Source: Sanghuangporus weigelae (lineage: Eukaryota; Basidiomycota; Agaricomycetes; Hymenochaetales; Hymenochaetaceae). Taken from it: 64,000 nucleotides of DNA. The position numbers and the translations under genes were made by a program. This document shows, piece by piece, positions 1 through 12,120 of this stretch. The notes beneath the pieces were generated by a model. It did no database searches, was not told the DNA's origin, and saw nothing but the letters and a program-made list of their open reading frames with translations. The stretch is from NCBI GenBank assembly GCA_033182465.1, contig CP137325.1, positions 992,001 through 1,056,000 on the forward strand, given 5' to 3'. How positions within the stretch are numbered: position 1 is the stretch's first letter; every line of letters begins with the position of its first letter.

Positions 1-617
1 AACTCCGGATATGAGCGGGAAAGGTACCACAGAGGGATTGGGTAAAGCCATTGAAATAGCGATAAAGACCTCTCAATGAGCCATCTGAGGGTCGGTTCCG
101 ACTGGGAATCTGTTAATAGTACGTCTCGGGTGCAGATTCCGGTGACCCCTCAGCTTGGTTGCGGTCAAATGAATCAATTTCCTGTGCGTATACCAGAAAG
201 AAGCCATAGTCAGGCGGATTCCTGAAAAGGGTCTCGGAACTGACGATATTTAAATTATGGAGACATGCCGACGTTAACTCTTTCCGCTCTCGGATCCTTG
301 ACGGTCATGATCCGGATATGGCAAAGTACTTTTAGCAAAATGGGTGTCAGTGGGCCGTTCCTTTGACCTCGGCGCAGGAGAGAGCAATTATTGAAATGGA
401 TTTGTGGGTGTTGAGCCTGTATAACAAGTTTCAAGCATCCGACGTGATCAAATCCCCAGGCACAGAAGGTACAAGCGCTCAGAAGATTATTCCTTTTGGC
501 TCCGACGTTCTCTCCCAGGTGCCATGTTGATGAACTGACAATAATTTCTGCAAGTACAAATACCTTGGATGTCCACATTGAAGTGATGGACCAGCAACTC
601 ACCTTCAAAGCCTAATT
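1..617. other. Intergenic sequence upstream of SSP1
   Basis: I see no convincing gene in this stretch. The one longer open frame (minus strand, 255-608) has no family resemblance and no splice partner. The last part is presumably the promoter and 5' UTR of the SSP1 gene. Confidence 0.5.
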
Positions 618-1416
618 ATGAAGTCTGATCTCCTCCAAGTAGTCTCTGTTGCGTCTTTCCTTGCTGCCCTAGTAACTGGATCTAGGGCATTACCGAAATC
701 CGTATTGGACAGTTGCCCATCAGTGGAGGAGGTATCTTCGACCATTCTAACGTTGAACGGCAAGGAGATCCTTCACCAGACGTTCACCTGCCCAGATGCG
801 ATCTTCACAGAGGGAGCTCCGTCCAGGTCTTTAACCACTCTTCGAGAGCGGTCATCGCTCGAGAGGCGCAGCTTCATCGAGTGCGACTTTACCATGCCGC
901 CGCCAGTATGCCAGTGCGACGCACAGTGTCAGTATTCCGTTTTATTGTGTACTTGATAAGAAATTCATATTAATGACTGGGGTTGACGAACCTGACGACA
1001 TCTAGACCAGTGCGGTTGTTTTCAGGGCGACGTCGCACCAGCTGGATTCGACTGTACTCAACTCGTCAATTCAGTCACAGGAGCCAACAAGGGTTCTCTG
1101 ACTTTCATGGTCCCGTCCAATGGCCTACAGGTTCTCACTTTACGAACCTGTTCTTTGTCGTTCATGAACCTTCAGGATGAGGCTCTGGACTTCTGCTGGG
1201 ACAGTCTCGTCAGTACCTCTCGCGTTATCTCTATCATACCATTCCAATGACTTACGTGTGTATGTGTATGTATGTATGCGGTTCGAACAGAATTCTATTG
1301 GACAGCAGGCCTTCAATCAGTGTGTCATAGACGAGTCGGACCGCGTAGTCGGAGGAACATGCAATCCTACAAATGGACAGTATCGCGTCACTCTGGGACC
1401 TGTTGTTGTGGCATAA
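618..1416 (+). CDS. SSP1: twelve-cysteine small secreted protein
   Basis: Exons 618-927, 1006-1208 and 1291-1416 give a protein of about 212 aa. An N-terminal hydrophobic stretch (residues about 5-24, ending near SRALPKS) looks like a signal peptide. The mature part has twelve cysteines in the order C, C, C, CxC, CxC, C, C, C, C, C, with CQC closing exon 1, CGC opening exon 2, and FCWDSL immediately before intron 2. Intron phases are 1 and 0, as in seven relatives at 48.8-62.0 kb. It is closest to SSP2: both have a 203 nt middle exon and the C-terminal stretch DESDRVVG. No function is recognised. Secretion and a disulfide-rich fold are inferred. It lies about 48 kb from the rest of the family. 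Confidence 0.85.
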
Positions 1417-1680
1417 GAATATTGTACAGACTATTGCCATACGATAGTTGAACTTAGTTTCAGCGGCAAGCTGTCGTTCGAGTCGTCTACTAACAGGTGT
1501 AATAAGAGCAACGTGTCGGCTTGAAACGTGTTCAGCGGGGTGGTATCGTGTCGTAAGTCCTTTTAGTCGAAGGCAGTGGTACCGCTACAGAGCTTGTTGC
1601 ATACGCAACCTCTGCTACGCTTCATTACAGATGAACATAAGACGTTGATTGCTGAGAAGAAACTCAGTCTTGGTGTAAAT

Positions 1681-2441
1681 TTAAACCGAGTTTCTCTTGC
1701 ACGTGACCGCGACACGACCTCCAGGATAAACAAAACCAAACATACACTCTGCGGTACATTCTGAACGAGCGCTGGCGCGCACTTTCTCCTGCACCTTGCG
1801 TACAGACTCGATGTCCTTGCCGAATACAAATACGACGGTATCTTTGACTCTGCCGTTCTTGCTATTCTCGGCCACTTCGGATCTCGCCACCATCCCGTTT
1901 CCCCATTTGCACAACGAATGCATGAAGAAGGCAGAGTCAACGCCTTCGAGACGCAAATCTACATATCTATTCCGTGACCTCATTCCCGATGCGATGCACA
2001 CTCGGAGCATCGCCGATGCCCAAACATAATTTTCAGACCCCATTGTGACGTCGGTGCTGCACTGTCCGCAAGTCTGGGTGGCCTCGTGGTTCAATTTCCC
2101 CGAGATTCGAATGTCCGTGTCTTTGATCTTGGTGCAGCCTGGTGTACAGCACGGGTTATACTCGAGTGCTTGAGTCACGTAGAGCCGCTCTCACTTGTTT
2201 CGCAGAAACGTGGAGGGGTATCGTTTCATTTGACTTGAGATTGCTGAATAGGGAATTTGGAATGCACCTCGTCTCCAGTTGACAACAACAACGCGGCTCT
2301 CGTCGGTGACAAATTTAACAAACCATACTCTTCAAGTCGCTTTGGTCTACTGACTAGATGATTCTTGGTCAATGGCAGCGATGACTCGGTATAACTGACC
2401 AACCTTGTGCCTGAAAGGCTCAGAACGCAAAGCTTGTCCAT
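1681..2441 (-). CDS. Unresolved small hypothetical gene with Cys-rich block
   Basis: Two adjacent minus-strand open blocks may belong to one gene. 2441-2226 starts MDKLCVLSLSGTRL and carries a plausible charged sequence (PKRLEEYGLLNLSPT). 2178-1681 contains a cysteine-rich segment (NPCCTPGCTKIKDTDIRIS, then TCGQCS). I could not find a splice pair joining them in frame, so the model is uncertain. The cysteine spacing faintly recalls a zinc-finger module, but I cannot assign a family. It may also be two pieces of a decayed gene. Confidence 0.3.
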
Positions 2442-2521
2442 TGTTTATCTGAAGCTTGGTTAGTTTAATTGATGCCTGTTTGGCTTGTCCGGGCTTTCAA
2501 ACACAGACACACAATATCAAC

Positions 2522-3001
2522 TCAGACTGACTTGGTGTAGCCTCGTGCCTTGACCAATAATTTCGCCCGATCATACCCTGGATATCGAACATCTCGACCG
2601 AGCTCCACTCTCTTCCGCTGAAGTAGGGTATCTCCTATTAGTCTTTCATCAGCCTCGTGCTTGTGAACGGCCATGTAATCCTGCAAGCATTCGAAGATGC
2701 AAACTACGGCACATCCCAGGTGCCGTCGACCCTTTTCAGGCGTGCTCTATCATTCTTATCTCGCCCTTTGACAGAACGAAAGGATATTACGACAAAAGGA
2801 TGCGCAATTCCCGGCTTAAAACCTCCGAAGCTTGGTGGCCCTGGTGCTTGTTTTAATGTCTGATGGAGGGTTCGGCGTCCTAAGTTCCTGGGAGATTTCT
2901 CTAGATTTCTCATCCTCACCCGTGGAAAGCTTACATGTTTTAGACGTAAGCGATTGCTTCCTGTCTGATTTAGATGCGAGCGAGCGAGCGGAACCAAACA
3001 T
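2522..3001 (-). CDS. Possible small spliced hypothetical gene
   Basis: On the minus strand an ATG at 3001 opens a lysine- and serine-rich frame (MFGSARSLASKSDRKQS). Further down, after a good acceptor (cttgcag near 2682), another frame reads DYMAVHKHEADERLIGDTLL and runs through LGRDVRYPGYDRAKLLVKA to a TGA at 2522-2524. The second block is strongly charged and looks coding. I could not define a donor that keeps phase between the two. No family is recognised. Confidence 0.25.
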
Positions 3002-3326
3002 TGAACAAATATATTGATCGATCGTGTGCCAGCCAGACGATGTACATGTTGAAGCAACCCATCAAGGTATGTTACAGATAAGGAGTACACCGGTATCCTT
3101 TTTATCTTTCAGTGAGTAAAATTCGTTAAAGAAAAATCATAAGTGAGCGTAAGTGCACGTCTCAGACAGAAATGTGAAGTACAAGGCATACAAGATGCAG
3201 AAGATTCAATGGGAGACAAGGAGAAAATAAGATAAATTAGGTTTGATAAAGTAGGTGATAGAAAGATTGAGCATTGTGAACGAGAGAGAGGGGATTGAAA
3301 TATGAAATCAGACGGAAGTGACGAAA
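3002..3326. other. Intergenic, nothing recognised
   Basis: This AT-rich stretch lies behind the stop codon of the minus-strand disordered protein gene. It probably holds that gene's 3' UTR. I see no gene. Confidence 0.5.
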
Positions 3327-5094
3327 TCATAACTTCCGCAAAGATGCGACAACATTCTCGTAGTCATCTACCTCCCAGCGGTTCTGACGAGAGTCGCGAA
3401 CCCATTTCTGCGAAAGCCTCGGCAAGTCAATGCCAGGAATCTTCTTCGGCAACGGTGGAGTCTTCGCTTCACTGCACTTCGCATCGTACTTGTACGCTCC
3501 GCGTAGGTATGAGCCTGCGGGGCGAGCCTTTGGAGTTTCCGTGTGTAGCTTGAATGTGAGGCGCTCCGATGTTTTGGATTCACCCGCGTCGAAGAGAGAT
3601 ACAACGTAGCGGGGCACGTTGTCTTTATCTGCTCGACCTCTCTTCGAACGCCGACGTAGGAACGATGTAGGTTTAGTGGGAGACTGGATCCCAGGAGGAG
3701 ATTGAGCGCGTATCCCATGTCCAGCATCAGGGTCGGATAGGGCCTTCTTTTTGCCGAATAGAGTAGTCGTCGAAACTCCAATTCCTAGACTTACGCTCCT
3801 TCGGATAGGGTCAAATGTGATAGGCGTATTACTATGGTTTTCCACCGACTCTTCTTCCACCGCGTTTTCACTGTCGACGCTTATTCGGTCGCGCTCGCGT
3901 TCGGCAGCGAAGACCAAGTCGCTCGGCGGACTCTCGCCGAGGACGCGTATCAACTTGGCCATCTTCTCGCGGTTGCGCCGACGCAGTTCTGCAGGTGAGG
4001 GGACAGGCGGTACCGAGACTTGAGATGAGAGTGATGTTGTACTGTAACGCGTTGGATTGCGCGTAAGCTTGTACGGAGACGCATGGATCCGATGCCGCTT
4101 ACGCGCCTCCGAGCTGCGTGGACTCGGAGCGGTCGGGACAGCTGGTATGCGCAGAGTCTTGGGAAGGTCCGTGATGAGGGAAAGTGGAGAAAGAGGGCTG
4201 AACAAGTCAGATTCACGCTTGACGTTAACGGATAGGCGCAATGGCGCTGTCTTAGACTCGGTAGGCGGTGAGTCTGGATTTACTGGTACAAGCATGCTCG
4301 GAGTGACAGAGGGAACTGGAACCCTTGGTAGTCGAAACGGTGGGTTCGGCAATGGGCGTGGTCCATTGTTAGACTGGTGAGACGAGTTCGAGGATGTAGG
4401 AGAGGCAGGTCGCGAAGTAGGAACCGGAGGAAGAGGCCTTAGAGATCGTCTCGATGCCCCTTCATTGGAAGGCAGGGCGGCGCTAGTAGTAGTTTCAGGT
4501 AGACTCTGCCGTCGCGGGATACAGGGTTCTCCAGCCCTTTGCAAATGAGAATCTGTTTGGAAGTTATGCGTGTTTAATTCGTTGACAAACGGCGCCGCAT
4601 CTCGTTTGTAGTCCGTTAGCTCTGTCTCTATTTTCGCCATGCTGAAGCTTCTGCGTTGTGTTCGTCTTTTGAAATTCAACGGAGGGACTGGTACAATCGT
4701 GCCCGCAGCTGACGATAGCGCTGAATCCTCTGAAACTTGAGGCAATGCTGAAATCGTTGTATCCGAGCTTCTAAAATCAGGCAAACGGATATTCAGCCTT
4801 TCCGAGTGGAGGAACGCAATTGGATCAAACTTACTGAGGCAAGCGAGGGTTCCATGGCAAAAAGCTAGTAGGGCATCTTGAGACGGGAGAATTCAAACTG
4901 ATGGTTTTGCCGTCTGTCTTTTCCGTCATAACGCCTCCGGCGATAACTCCGTGCTTGAGAAACGAGGCGGGTACTGGCGTTCCGAAGACACGTTCTGCCT
5001 TTTGGTTGCTTGCCATTTGTCGCTCTTTGAAAGGTTGATACTGTGAGTCAAGACCCATTGAAATACTCGATGGTCCCGCGATCTGCACATGCAT
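3327..5094 (-). CDS. Large disordered proline/serine-rich protein
   Basis: Two exons, 5094-4835 and 4770-3327, joined by a 64 nt intron (GTAAGT donor, ttttag acceptor, frame kept), give about 567 aa. The start is the ATG of MHVQIAGPSSIS; a TATATATA lies about 150 bp upstream. The protein is mostly low complexity: proline- and serine-rich stretches (RPLPPVPTSRPASPT) alternate with basic patches. Two short parts look ordered: an Arg/Glu-rich helix (ELRRRNREKMAKLIRVLGE, about residue 360) and the C-terminus (SRQNRWEVDDYENVVASLRK). It looks like a fungal regulatory or scaffold protein of unknown role; many S/T-P sites could be phosphorylated. No catalytic domain is seen. Confidence 0.75.
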
Positions 5095-6220
5095 CTTCGG
5101 CTCCGAGGGTATTTGTTTTACCAGTGAGAATAGCGTGGCCGACGAGCAAGAGGCTGAAGACACTATGAGACCCAGTCGAGAAGAGCCAGACAGAGAGTAT
5201 AAACGTCCGGAAATGAGGTAGGTGTTACACTGCACGATTCGGCCGCGTATATATACAAGACAGGGGATCCAGAATGAAAGGGTCATTGCGCTGTGGAATT
5301 GATGGGATCCCTTAGCCGATTAGTAGAGACTAAAACTCGTGTCCAAACCTGAGCCTGAGTATGTCCCGCATGAAATCATTATGCAAGGCAATTGCATACA
5401 CCAAGTCGCAAATAGCATGAAAGATAGACCCATGTCGCAGCGACAAAAAAACAAACAGATCTGAGTACACTGGCAAAAGAATAAGAGAGTGGGGAATTTA
5501 CAGAGATCTGGAAAGCGATTGTGCCCAGCGCGGCCCTGAGATGCTTCGTGCTTCTCCGAGCACAATTCCGATCAATTACATGTCTTGCCGACTCAAACCG
5601 GATAGGGTACATGTAAGATCAAATAGATATGCAATAGCCGGGATCATGTCAAGGCGACCGTCAGAGACCAAGGCGCATCAAAAACGAGCATCTCGATTTG
5701 AGCAGGGACGTCCGATTCGGAGGACCACCGCACGTGAGAATCACGAGATGGTATACGCAAAAGGAATAACCTCCTAAGGCGTTGCAAACAGGAGACCATG
5801 ACCAGCTGTTTTGTACATAACGCCGGGGAAACGACTGATCTGCTACAAATGTTTGCTATGGTGAGAGGGGACATGCAAGAAGCTTACTGTAAGAAAAGAT
5901 AAATAACGGTGATGTCAATATCGGTTCCGAGTTTCCAACGCAATCCGGTGCCTTGGCTAGAATGGATTAATGACTGTCTTGGTTCTGGAGCCACCAGAAT
6001 ATTGGCCATGATTTTTCAGCATTTTTCCAAGTAAAGGAGCTGAAAAGTGGATGGGGGTCATTAGTATTGTCAAAAAGCATTATTTTTTATACCTGTAAAG
6101 TTTTATTTTTATTTGTTTGCCTTGAGTAACACCTTCTAAATTCGTAAAATAAGCTACTTGCCCTTCCTGGAACACTGGACCCCACATTATACCGTGACTG
6201 CGCAGCCCGGCCGCCCTGCC
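5095..6220. other. Divergent intergenic region
   Basis: These 1.1 kb separate the minus-strand disordered protein gene from the plus-strand transporter gene. It must hold both promoters. Short open frames here overlap each other on both strands and have no resemblance to known families. Apart from the TATA box listed separately I see nothing. Confidence 0.5.
5248..5255 (-). promoter_or_regulatory. TATA box of the disordered protein gene
   Basis: A palindromic TATATATA lies about 150 bp upstream of the ATG at 5094. The position fits a TATA box with a 5' UTR of roughly 120 nt. Only the motif and spacing support it. Confidence 0.4.
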
Positions 6221-7957
6221 ATGCCCGCCAGTTCCTCGAACTTTTACGAGGTCCAGTTGGCCGTCCTCGCCACTTTTTGCATCGTTGCCGTCATTCTCGA
6301 GCGTCGGTCGGCCAGCAAAAAGAGCCAGAGTCAGTCTTCAAGAGCAAATGGTCATTCGAGGACACAATCACACGCAGCGAACGCAGCTGAAAATGGCGCG
6401 AGTGGATCAGTAGTAGGCTGGAAACGCCTCTCTTCCGCTTCCGCCCTGTCTCGGCAGTATCTCATCGTGTATGGTATTGTCATGTGTGAGCGTCTTGCGA
6501 CCTGATTGTGCGTCGCATGGGGTCGTCATGGCTGAAAAATCGCGTTGTTAGGCGCCGACTGGCTGCAAGGACCATACGTTTATTCGCTATACCGAGAACA
6601 GTACGAACTCCCGGAACGTGTCGTAGCCAGCCTTTTCGTCACTGGTTTTCTCTCTGGTGGACTTTCTGCCTCCATCGTTGGCGCTTGGGCCGATCAATAG
6701 TGAGTGTTTCAAGTCGGAGCTTTTACTGAATAGAATATCTTTTGATAATTTCATTACGTCCTCAGTGGGAGAAAACGTATCTGCCAGGCTTTTTGTGTAA
6801 CTTATTCTCTTTCATGCCTTTGCATTCTCTTTCCCTATCTACCGATACTTTACTTGGGACGCGTACTGGGTGGTATCTCTGGATCGATTCTCTTTTCGTC
6901 CTTTGAATCATGGCTTGTCTCCTCCGCAAACAACCAAGGGGTCGATCAATCAGAGCTCAGCTCCATCTTTGGACTGGCAACACTGGTGAACGGCTTCGTC
7001 GCGTTCTCAGCGGGCATCGCAAGCGACAGAGTTGTTGATGTGTTCAACACCTTCACCGCTCCATTCGTGGTTAGTGGGATGCTTCTCGTACTTGCGTGGG
7101 GAGTTATCAATTCGCTCTGGGGAGAAAACTATGGGAATGGAGGAGGAAAGGAGGTATACTCTGATCCATTCCAGGTCAAGCGCCTCGGTCAAGCATGGTC
7201 CATCGCTCGAAATGGTACGGATGTTTTATCATTTATCTCAAGTTATCGCCGTTCTCAAGTCTCTGTCCTACTCAGACCCAGCTCTTCTCACACTAGGTCT
7301 CACCCAGACGTGTTTCGAAGGTTCCATGTATCTTTTCGTCTTTGCTTGGGTGCCATCCCTACAAGAAGCTTCTGCTCCCGAAGAAACACTCCCACTAGGT
7401 TACATCTTTTCTGCCTACATGATCTCCATGATGCTCGGTTCACTCTTCTACACCGCCACATCCTCTTTGGCTACCAACCCAGGCAATGCAACGAACTTGA
7501 AAGCAACAGAAAACTCGGATAACAGTTTAACACTCCACGCGAAACTGAGTTCACTCGTGTGCACGCTTGGTGCTCTTGCCCTTGCGACGAGTGTCAGTAC
7601 AGGAGATGTGCGCATCCGTTTCTGGGCTTTCTGCTTGTTTGAAGCATGCGTCGGTGTGTATTATCCAGTCCAGGGAATGTTGCGTGGATCCCTCATTTCA
7701 AACGATCACCGAGCTACGGTAAGTTTTATTTCGTTCCTTCACCGTAACGTAAATAACTCATTCCTCTTTAGCTGTCATCGCTTTTCCGCGTTCCCTTGAA
7801 CGTTTTTGTCGTTACCGCGCTTATGACAGGCGTGTCATCAGCTCGTCTGTACGTCTTCGCAGGCTGCGCCCTCGCGCTTACGAGTTCTGCAATCATGACG
7901 GGCTGGGTCATCGTGCCTCGTACCGAGAGTGTGCCTGTTACCTTGCGTCCTGCATAA
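6221..7957 (+). CDS. MFSD5-like major facilitator (molybdate-anion transporter family)
   Basis: Exons 6221-6485, 6552-6699, 6766-7214, 7276-7718 and 7772-7957 give 496 aa. All introns are 52-66 nt with GT-AG ends and keep frame. The start is the ATG of MPASSSNFYEVQ, followed by the first membrane segment (VLATFCIVAVIL). Family marks follow in order: ADWLQGPYVYSLYREQY, then a glycine-rich helix pair (TGFLSGGLSASIVGAWAD), DQYGRKRICQ, LGRVLGGISGSILFSSFESW, and the second half opening LLTLGLTQTCFEGSMYLFVF. About twelve membrane helices are expected. In other eukaryotes the family is linked to molybdate uptake, and the same role at a cell membrane is inferred here. The length is usual for the family. 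Neighbours suggest no operon-like link. Confidence 0.88.
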
Positions 7958-8401
7958 AATGCCTTAGCACCAGTTTGGAATCTTCAAATACTAAATTGAC
8001 TCACTTTCTCCCAGTCTTGCATCAACTTGCATCGTTTATTTATTTAGGAACCCACTTGAACCGTCATTTAATGGAGCCTTTCTTGTCTCCGACAATAACT
8101 TGAAAAGTACTTTTTCGCTGCATAATCGCTATGCCCATACACCTCGCTTGCTTTCGTTAAATAAATATACCCAACCTTGGACCTGACCGACTTCAAGCGA
8201 AGTTCGTTATTTTTTCTCGCAATGAGTGGAAAATGTGACATTGTAGGTTACGAATGCTATGTGACTGTCACTAGTAACATCCGATTAGAATTTTGCGACA
8301 CCTTTTCTTTTGACGCCCACTAACCCTCTCCTTACCGTCACATCCTCTCGCTCTCATATTTCTCTATATCTGAAGTAGAATTCCGAGACAAAAGGGCAAC
8401 T
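7958..8401. other. Intergenic, promoter side of GBP2
   Basis: These 444 bp follow the transporter stop codon and precede the RRM protein start. They are pyrimidine-rich just before the ATG (for example ctctcgctctcatatttctc), as is common in basidiomycete promoters. No gene is seen. Confidence 0.5.
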
Positions 8402-11045
8402 ATGGATGTCGATATGAAGAACAAGGAAGACCTCCCTGAGGATAAGTTGAATGGTAGGGAGCGAGACAGGCGCGACAAAAGTCGGGAGAAACGTGAGAAA
8501 GACAGAGACCGCAGTAGAGACCCCAGTAGAGACCGGGAGCGTCGTGATTTAGGTGCGTCGGGTTTGCCTCTCTTGAGATGTCATTGTTTGTTTCTCGTGG
8601 CGACACGCGTCTCGTACCTCTGCGATATTTGTTTCTCAGCAAATTTATACTGTCTGCATTGGCTGATACTGAGCTGATTTTGTATTGCAGGTCGTCGTCG
8701 TAATGATCATTGGGAGCCAGAAGTAAGTTTTGTTTGTCATGTTCATAAATCAACCCGATTCTCATACATCACATTAAGCGCCGGACAAGGAGGCGCTCCC
8801 GGTCTCGGAGTCGCTCTCGTTCTCCACGCCGCCGGTCCGTGTCTTCTCGTCGGCGCTCTCGCCGTTACTACTCACGTTCTCGCTCACCGAGTTATTCGCG
8901 GTCGCATAGCCGAAGCCGTAGTCGTGACCGCAAATATGACCAGTTTGCTCGATCGCTTGGCGGTCCAATGAACGCAGACCCAGAAGAAGCACTCGAAATT
9001 TCCAAGATCAGCAAGCGCGAGAACCGCGTATACGTCGGCAACCTCAGCTACGACGTCCGGTACCGCGACTTGATGGAATTTATGAGGGGAGGTGGGTCGG
9101 CGAAGTCGATTTGTCGTGTTGTTTCTGGTTTTCTTCGTTTTCGCCTTCGCCTTCGCGACTGCTTCTGTAGTCATAACTTTTGGTTTGGCGCGGCTGAGAC
9201 ATCTGTGAGGATGTTAAGTGGTTGTGGTTAGACGGCCGATTAATGGTTGCGGGCACTTTTCAGAGCAGGATGCGTCGATGTTACGCCGCTTCATATGCGT
9301 CGGTTTTAGGCCGGAGGTGTTTAATAAGGGTGCCAGAGCCAGCTGTTGAGGGTGAAGCAGAGTGTGAGACATGCAGTAGAGACGCGGGCTCCTTTCATTT
9401 TCGTTTTCGTTCTTTCGTGCCATTGGATGGCTGTCGTTGAAAGTTGTGAGGACGAAGTATTCTGATGTGGGTTTTTTCTTTGGGGTATTAGCTGGTGAAG
9501 TCTTGTTTGCCGAAGTTTTGGTCACGCCAACGGGCATTTCTAAAGGATGCGGGTGAGTTTTCATCCTACGTATGTCAGGTATTGCTCATAACTGACTTCT
9601 CTTATATGTAGTATTGTTGAGTTTGCTTCTCAAGAAGATGCACAGCGTGCCATCCGCGAACTTTCTGAGGTCCCTCTTCTAGGAAGACCAGTGTTTATCA
9701 GAGAGGTATACTCGCTTGTTTGGATATTTTTGATATTGTACTGATATTTTATTAATAAAGGACCGCGAAAATGAGGCAAGGTTTGGTGCAACTCCAGTTC
9801 CTGGTAAGATTGGTATGGCTATGGCAGGGCAAGGCCTCCATGCACAGCCTCCTCCACGTTCTTCCTCTTATGGAGGAGGAGGAGGAGTAGGAGGTGGTGG
9901 TGGTGGAGCGAATCCAGGAAATCAACTTTATATCGGCAACGTAGGTATCGTCTTATCGGCCTTTATGTGTCTTAACATTTATTTCTTGATCTTTGGAAAA
10001 GCTACCATACCAAGCTGGCTGGCAGGACCTCAAAGATCTTTTCCGTCAAGCTGGTAACATTGTACGCGCGGATATAAATATAGGTGCCGATGGTAGAGCG
10101 AAAGGCTCCGGAACCGTGCTTTTCGAGACCGTAAAGGACGCGCAGTCAGCCATTAGTATGTATACTGAATTATCTGTATAGGAGACTGATTTACTTGAAT
10201 GTTGCAGGTTTGTACAACGGCTATGAATGGTATGGCCGCGTCCTCGAAGTTCGTGAGGTGAGTGGATTTCGACGCGTTGGTCTCATTCTATTGACGATGA
10301 TGGTATATTAGGATCGTTACGCTGGTCTGTCTGGGCCTGGCACGTTCAGAGGAAGCTTTCGCGGAAGAGGCGGTTTCAGAGGAGGGCGCGGCGGAGGACT
10401 CCGTGGCGGTTTCCGCAGTGGTTTCGGAGGAGGTTCAGGGGATAGTCGTTCAATCGATGATTTGTATAAGCCGTACACTGGACCAGACTCTGGGGCTGAT
10501 ACATTCGGTTCGTCGAGTGGGTTTGGTAGTGGATACGGAAACTTCGACGTGGAGCCTAACCAACAAATTATGGTTCGCAATGTAAGCAATCAGTTCCTGC
10601 TTTCCCTCCGAGATGGTCTGAAGCAAGTTTCGTATAATTGCATTAAGTTGCCTTGGTCGACGGCCAATGAAGATCTTGTGGAATTGTTCGAAACAACCGG
10701 GACAGTTGAGCTGGCAGAGATCCTGTATGACGGCTCACGCTCAAAGGGTGCTGGAGTTGTCCAGTTTGCGCAAGTTCCAGAAGCTGAAACTGCCATTGGT
10801 ATGGACGTTTCGTTTATTAAAGGTCATCCATTTACCCATGTAAATTTATAGCCAAGTTCCAGAATTATATGTATGGCGGCCGTCCGCTCGGTAAGCAGAC
10901 GCAGTCTCTAGAGCATCTTTACCTTTGACTTATGAATTTTGTTTCACATTCAGATGTACGCTACAACGATCGCTGGCATACGTTCACTCCGCATGCTGCA
11001 AGAGGAGGTACTGTTGCACCTATTCAAGCTGATGCCACCATTTAA
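8402..11045 (+). CDS. GBP2: Three-RRM SR-type RNA-binding protein (Gbp2/Hrb1-like)
   Basis: Twelve exons (8402-8552, 8691-8722, 8779-9091, 9492-9552, 9612-9705, 9761-9940, 10002-10155, 10208-10257, 10312-10581, 10648-10798, 10852-10890, 10954-11045) join in frame to 528 aa. The N-terminus is Arg/Asp/Ser-rich, with an RS stretch (RSRSRSRSPRRRSVSS). Three RRMs follow: about 143-217 (RVYVGNLSYDV), 271-345 (NQLYIGNLPYQAGWQDL) and 429-503 (QQIMVRNLPWSTANEDL). Gly-rich linkers sit between them, including an RGG-like run before RRM3. Yeast Gbp2 and Hrb1 have this layout and act with TREX in mRNA export and quality control in the nucleus; the same role is inferred. Intron 3 (9092-9491) is 400 nt, far longer than the others. 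Confidence 0.88.
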
Positions 11046-12120
11046 TAGGATCCGAACTTGGTCGAGTTTCCGTCTAGGAATCTCCTTCAGCGTCTTCTAT
11101 CTATAGCCTTTCGTTTGTTGACGAAAACCTCAGCGATGGCTGCTACTCTCAAAAATCTTTCATCGATCTCATCTTTACATAAAATCCTCTCCCATTTGTT
11201 TCTGCTTTGTTTGTCTTCTGTTAACTCACGACTTGCGACATTTGATCCCTGCTTGTACTTACGTTTGGCTGGCTGCCGACAGTATTGAGATACGAAGAAT
11301 AGGATATGCTTTTGGCTAGAAACCAATTGGATATGTGTGATCTTACTCACATGTTGAGCATTATTTAATGTCTGCGTAAAGTCCTCGCTGTGCTACTGGT
11401 TCAATGATCGCCAGCAGCGATATTTTTAGCGAACTATTTTGTCATGAAGTTATAACCTCCGAATAGTTCCAGGTGTATCTTTTCATTTTGTTATATCATT
11501 GTCATCTTCGTTTAATTGCGTTTGTCACTATATCGCTCAAAGGATTATCTCAATGACAAGATAACTAAAACCCTCTTGAACCCTCCCGGATCTTCCAATT
11601 CTACCGACTATCTTCAATGATAATCTAGAACCGCGTGCCATCAAGAAGCCGACGGGTGACTCAACAGAGCCTCACCTGCTTTGACAGTCTCCTATCAACC
11701 CTTTCAGGTTGTCCGTCTAGCCTGATCAACTAGCAATCCTGGTTGCTAAGTACGTAGTTAGAAGAAGAAAGCGCAAATTTCGCTAGCGAGCTTGATGTTG
11801 ATCGTGCTGCTCGTGACGTATGCCCAAGGGTTGTCAATCCAGTTTCATGATCCCATCCAAGAGAATCGCTGACTGTTCTTGTTCTGCCCCCCCCCCCCCC
11901 CGGCGCCGCGGGCACGATAGTCATAGCTGCTTGTCAGATGCTCAAGTCGGACAACATGATAAAGCCACAGTCTGCGTTTTGTGTTTTGATATCCTGTGGA
12001 GACGTGCACATTTGGAAGTTAGAGGACTGATATGGTCCATTGGCTTATCCGCTGACCACAGAATAAAGTGGGAAGCACGTGCAAAGCGAAGTAAGTAGAT
12101 GTAGATGTATTTGATTCCTA
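11046..12120. other. Convergent intergenic region
   Basis: About 1.07 kb lie between the ends of the GBP2 (plus) and GPI17 (minus) genes. It should hold both 3' UTRs. No open frame resembles a protein family. It contains a run of 15 cytosines, listed separately. Confidence 0.5.
11887..11901. repeat. Poly-C homopolymer (15 nt)
   Basis: An uninterrupted run of 15 cytosines is followed at once by GC-rich sequence (ggcgccgcg). The run length may vary between individuals or be an assembly approximation. Confidence 0.8.

Noticed and set aside
255-608. Minus-strand ORF of 117 codons
   Set aside because: No family resemblance, no splice partners, and it lies in what should be the SSP1 promoter.
1681-2178. 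PARP-type or other named zinc finger in the Cys-rich ORF
   Set aside because: The cysteine and histidine spacing does not match the family pattern well enough.
7007-7192. Antisense ORF in the transporter gene
   Set aside because: Shadow of a well-supported exon.
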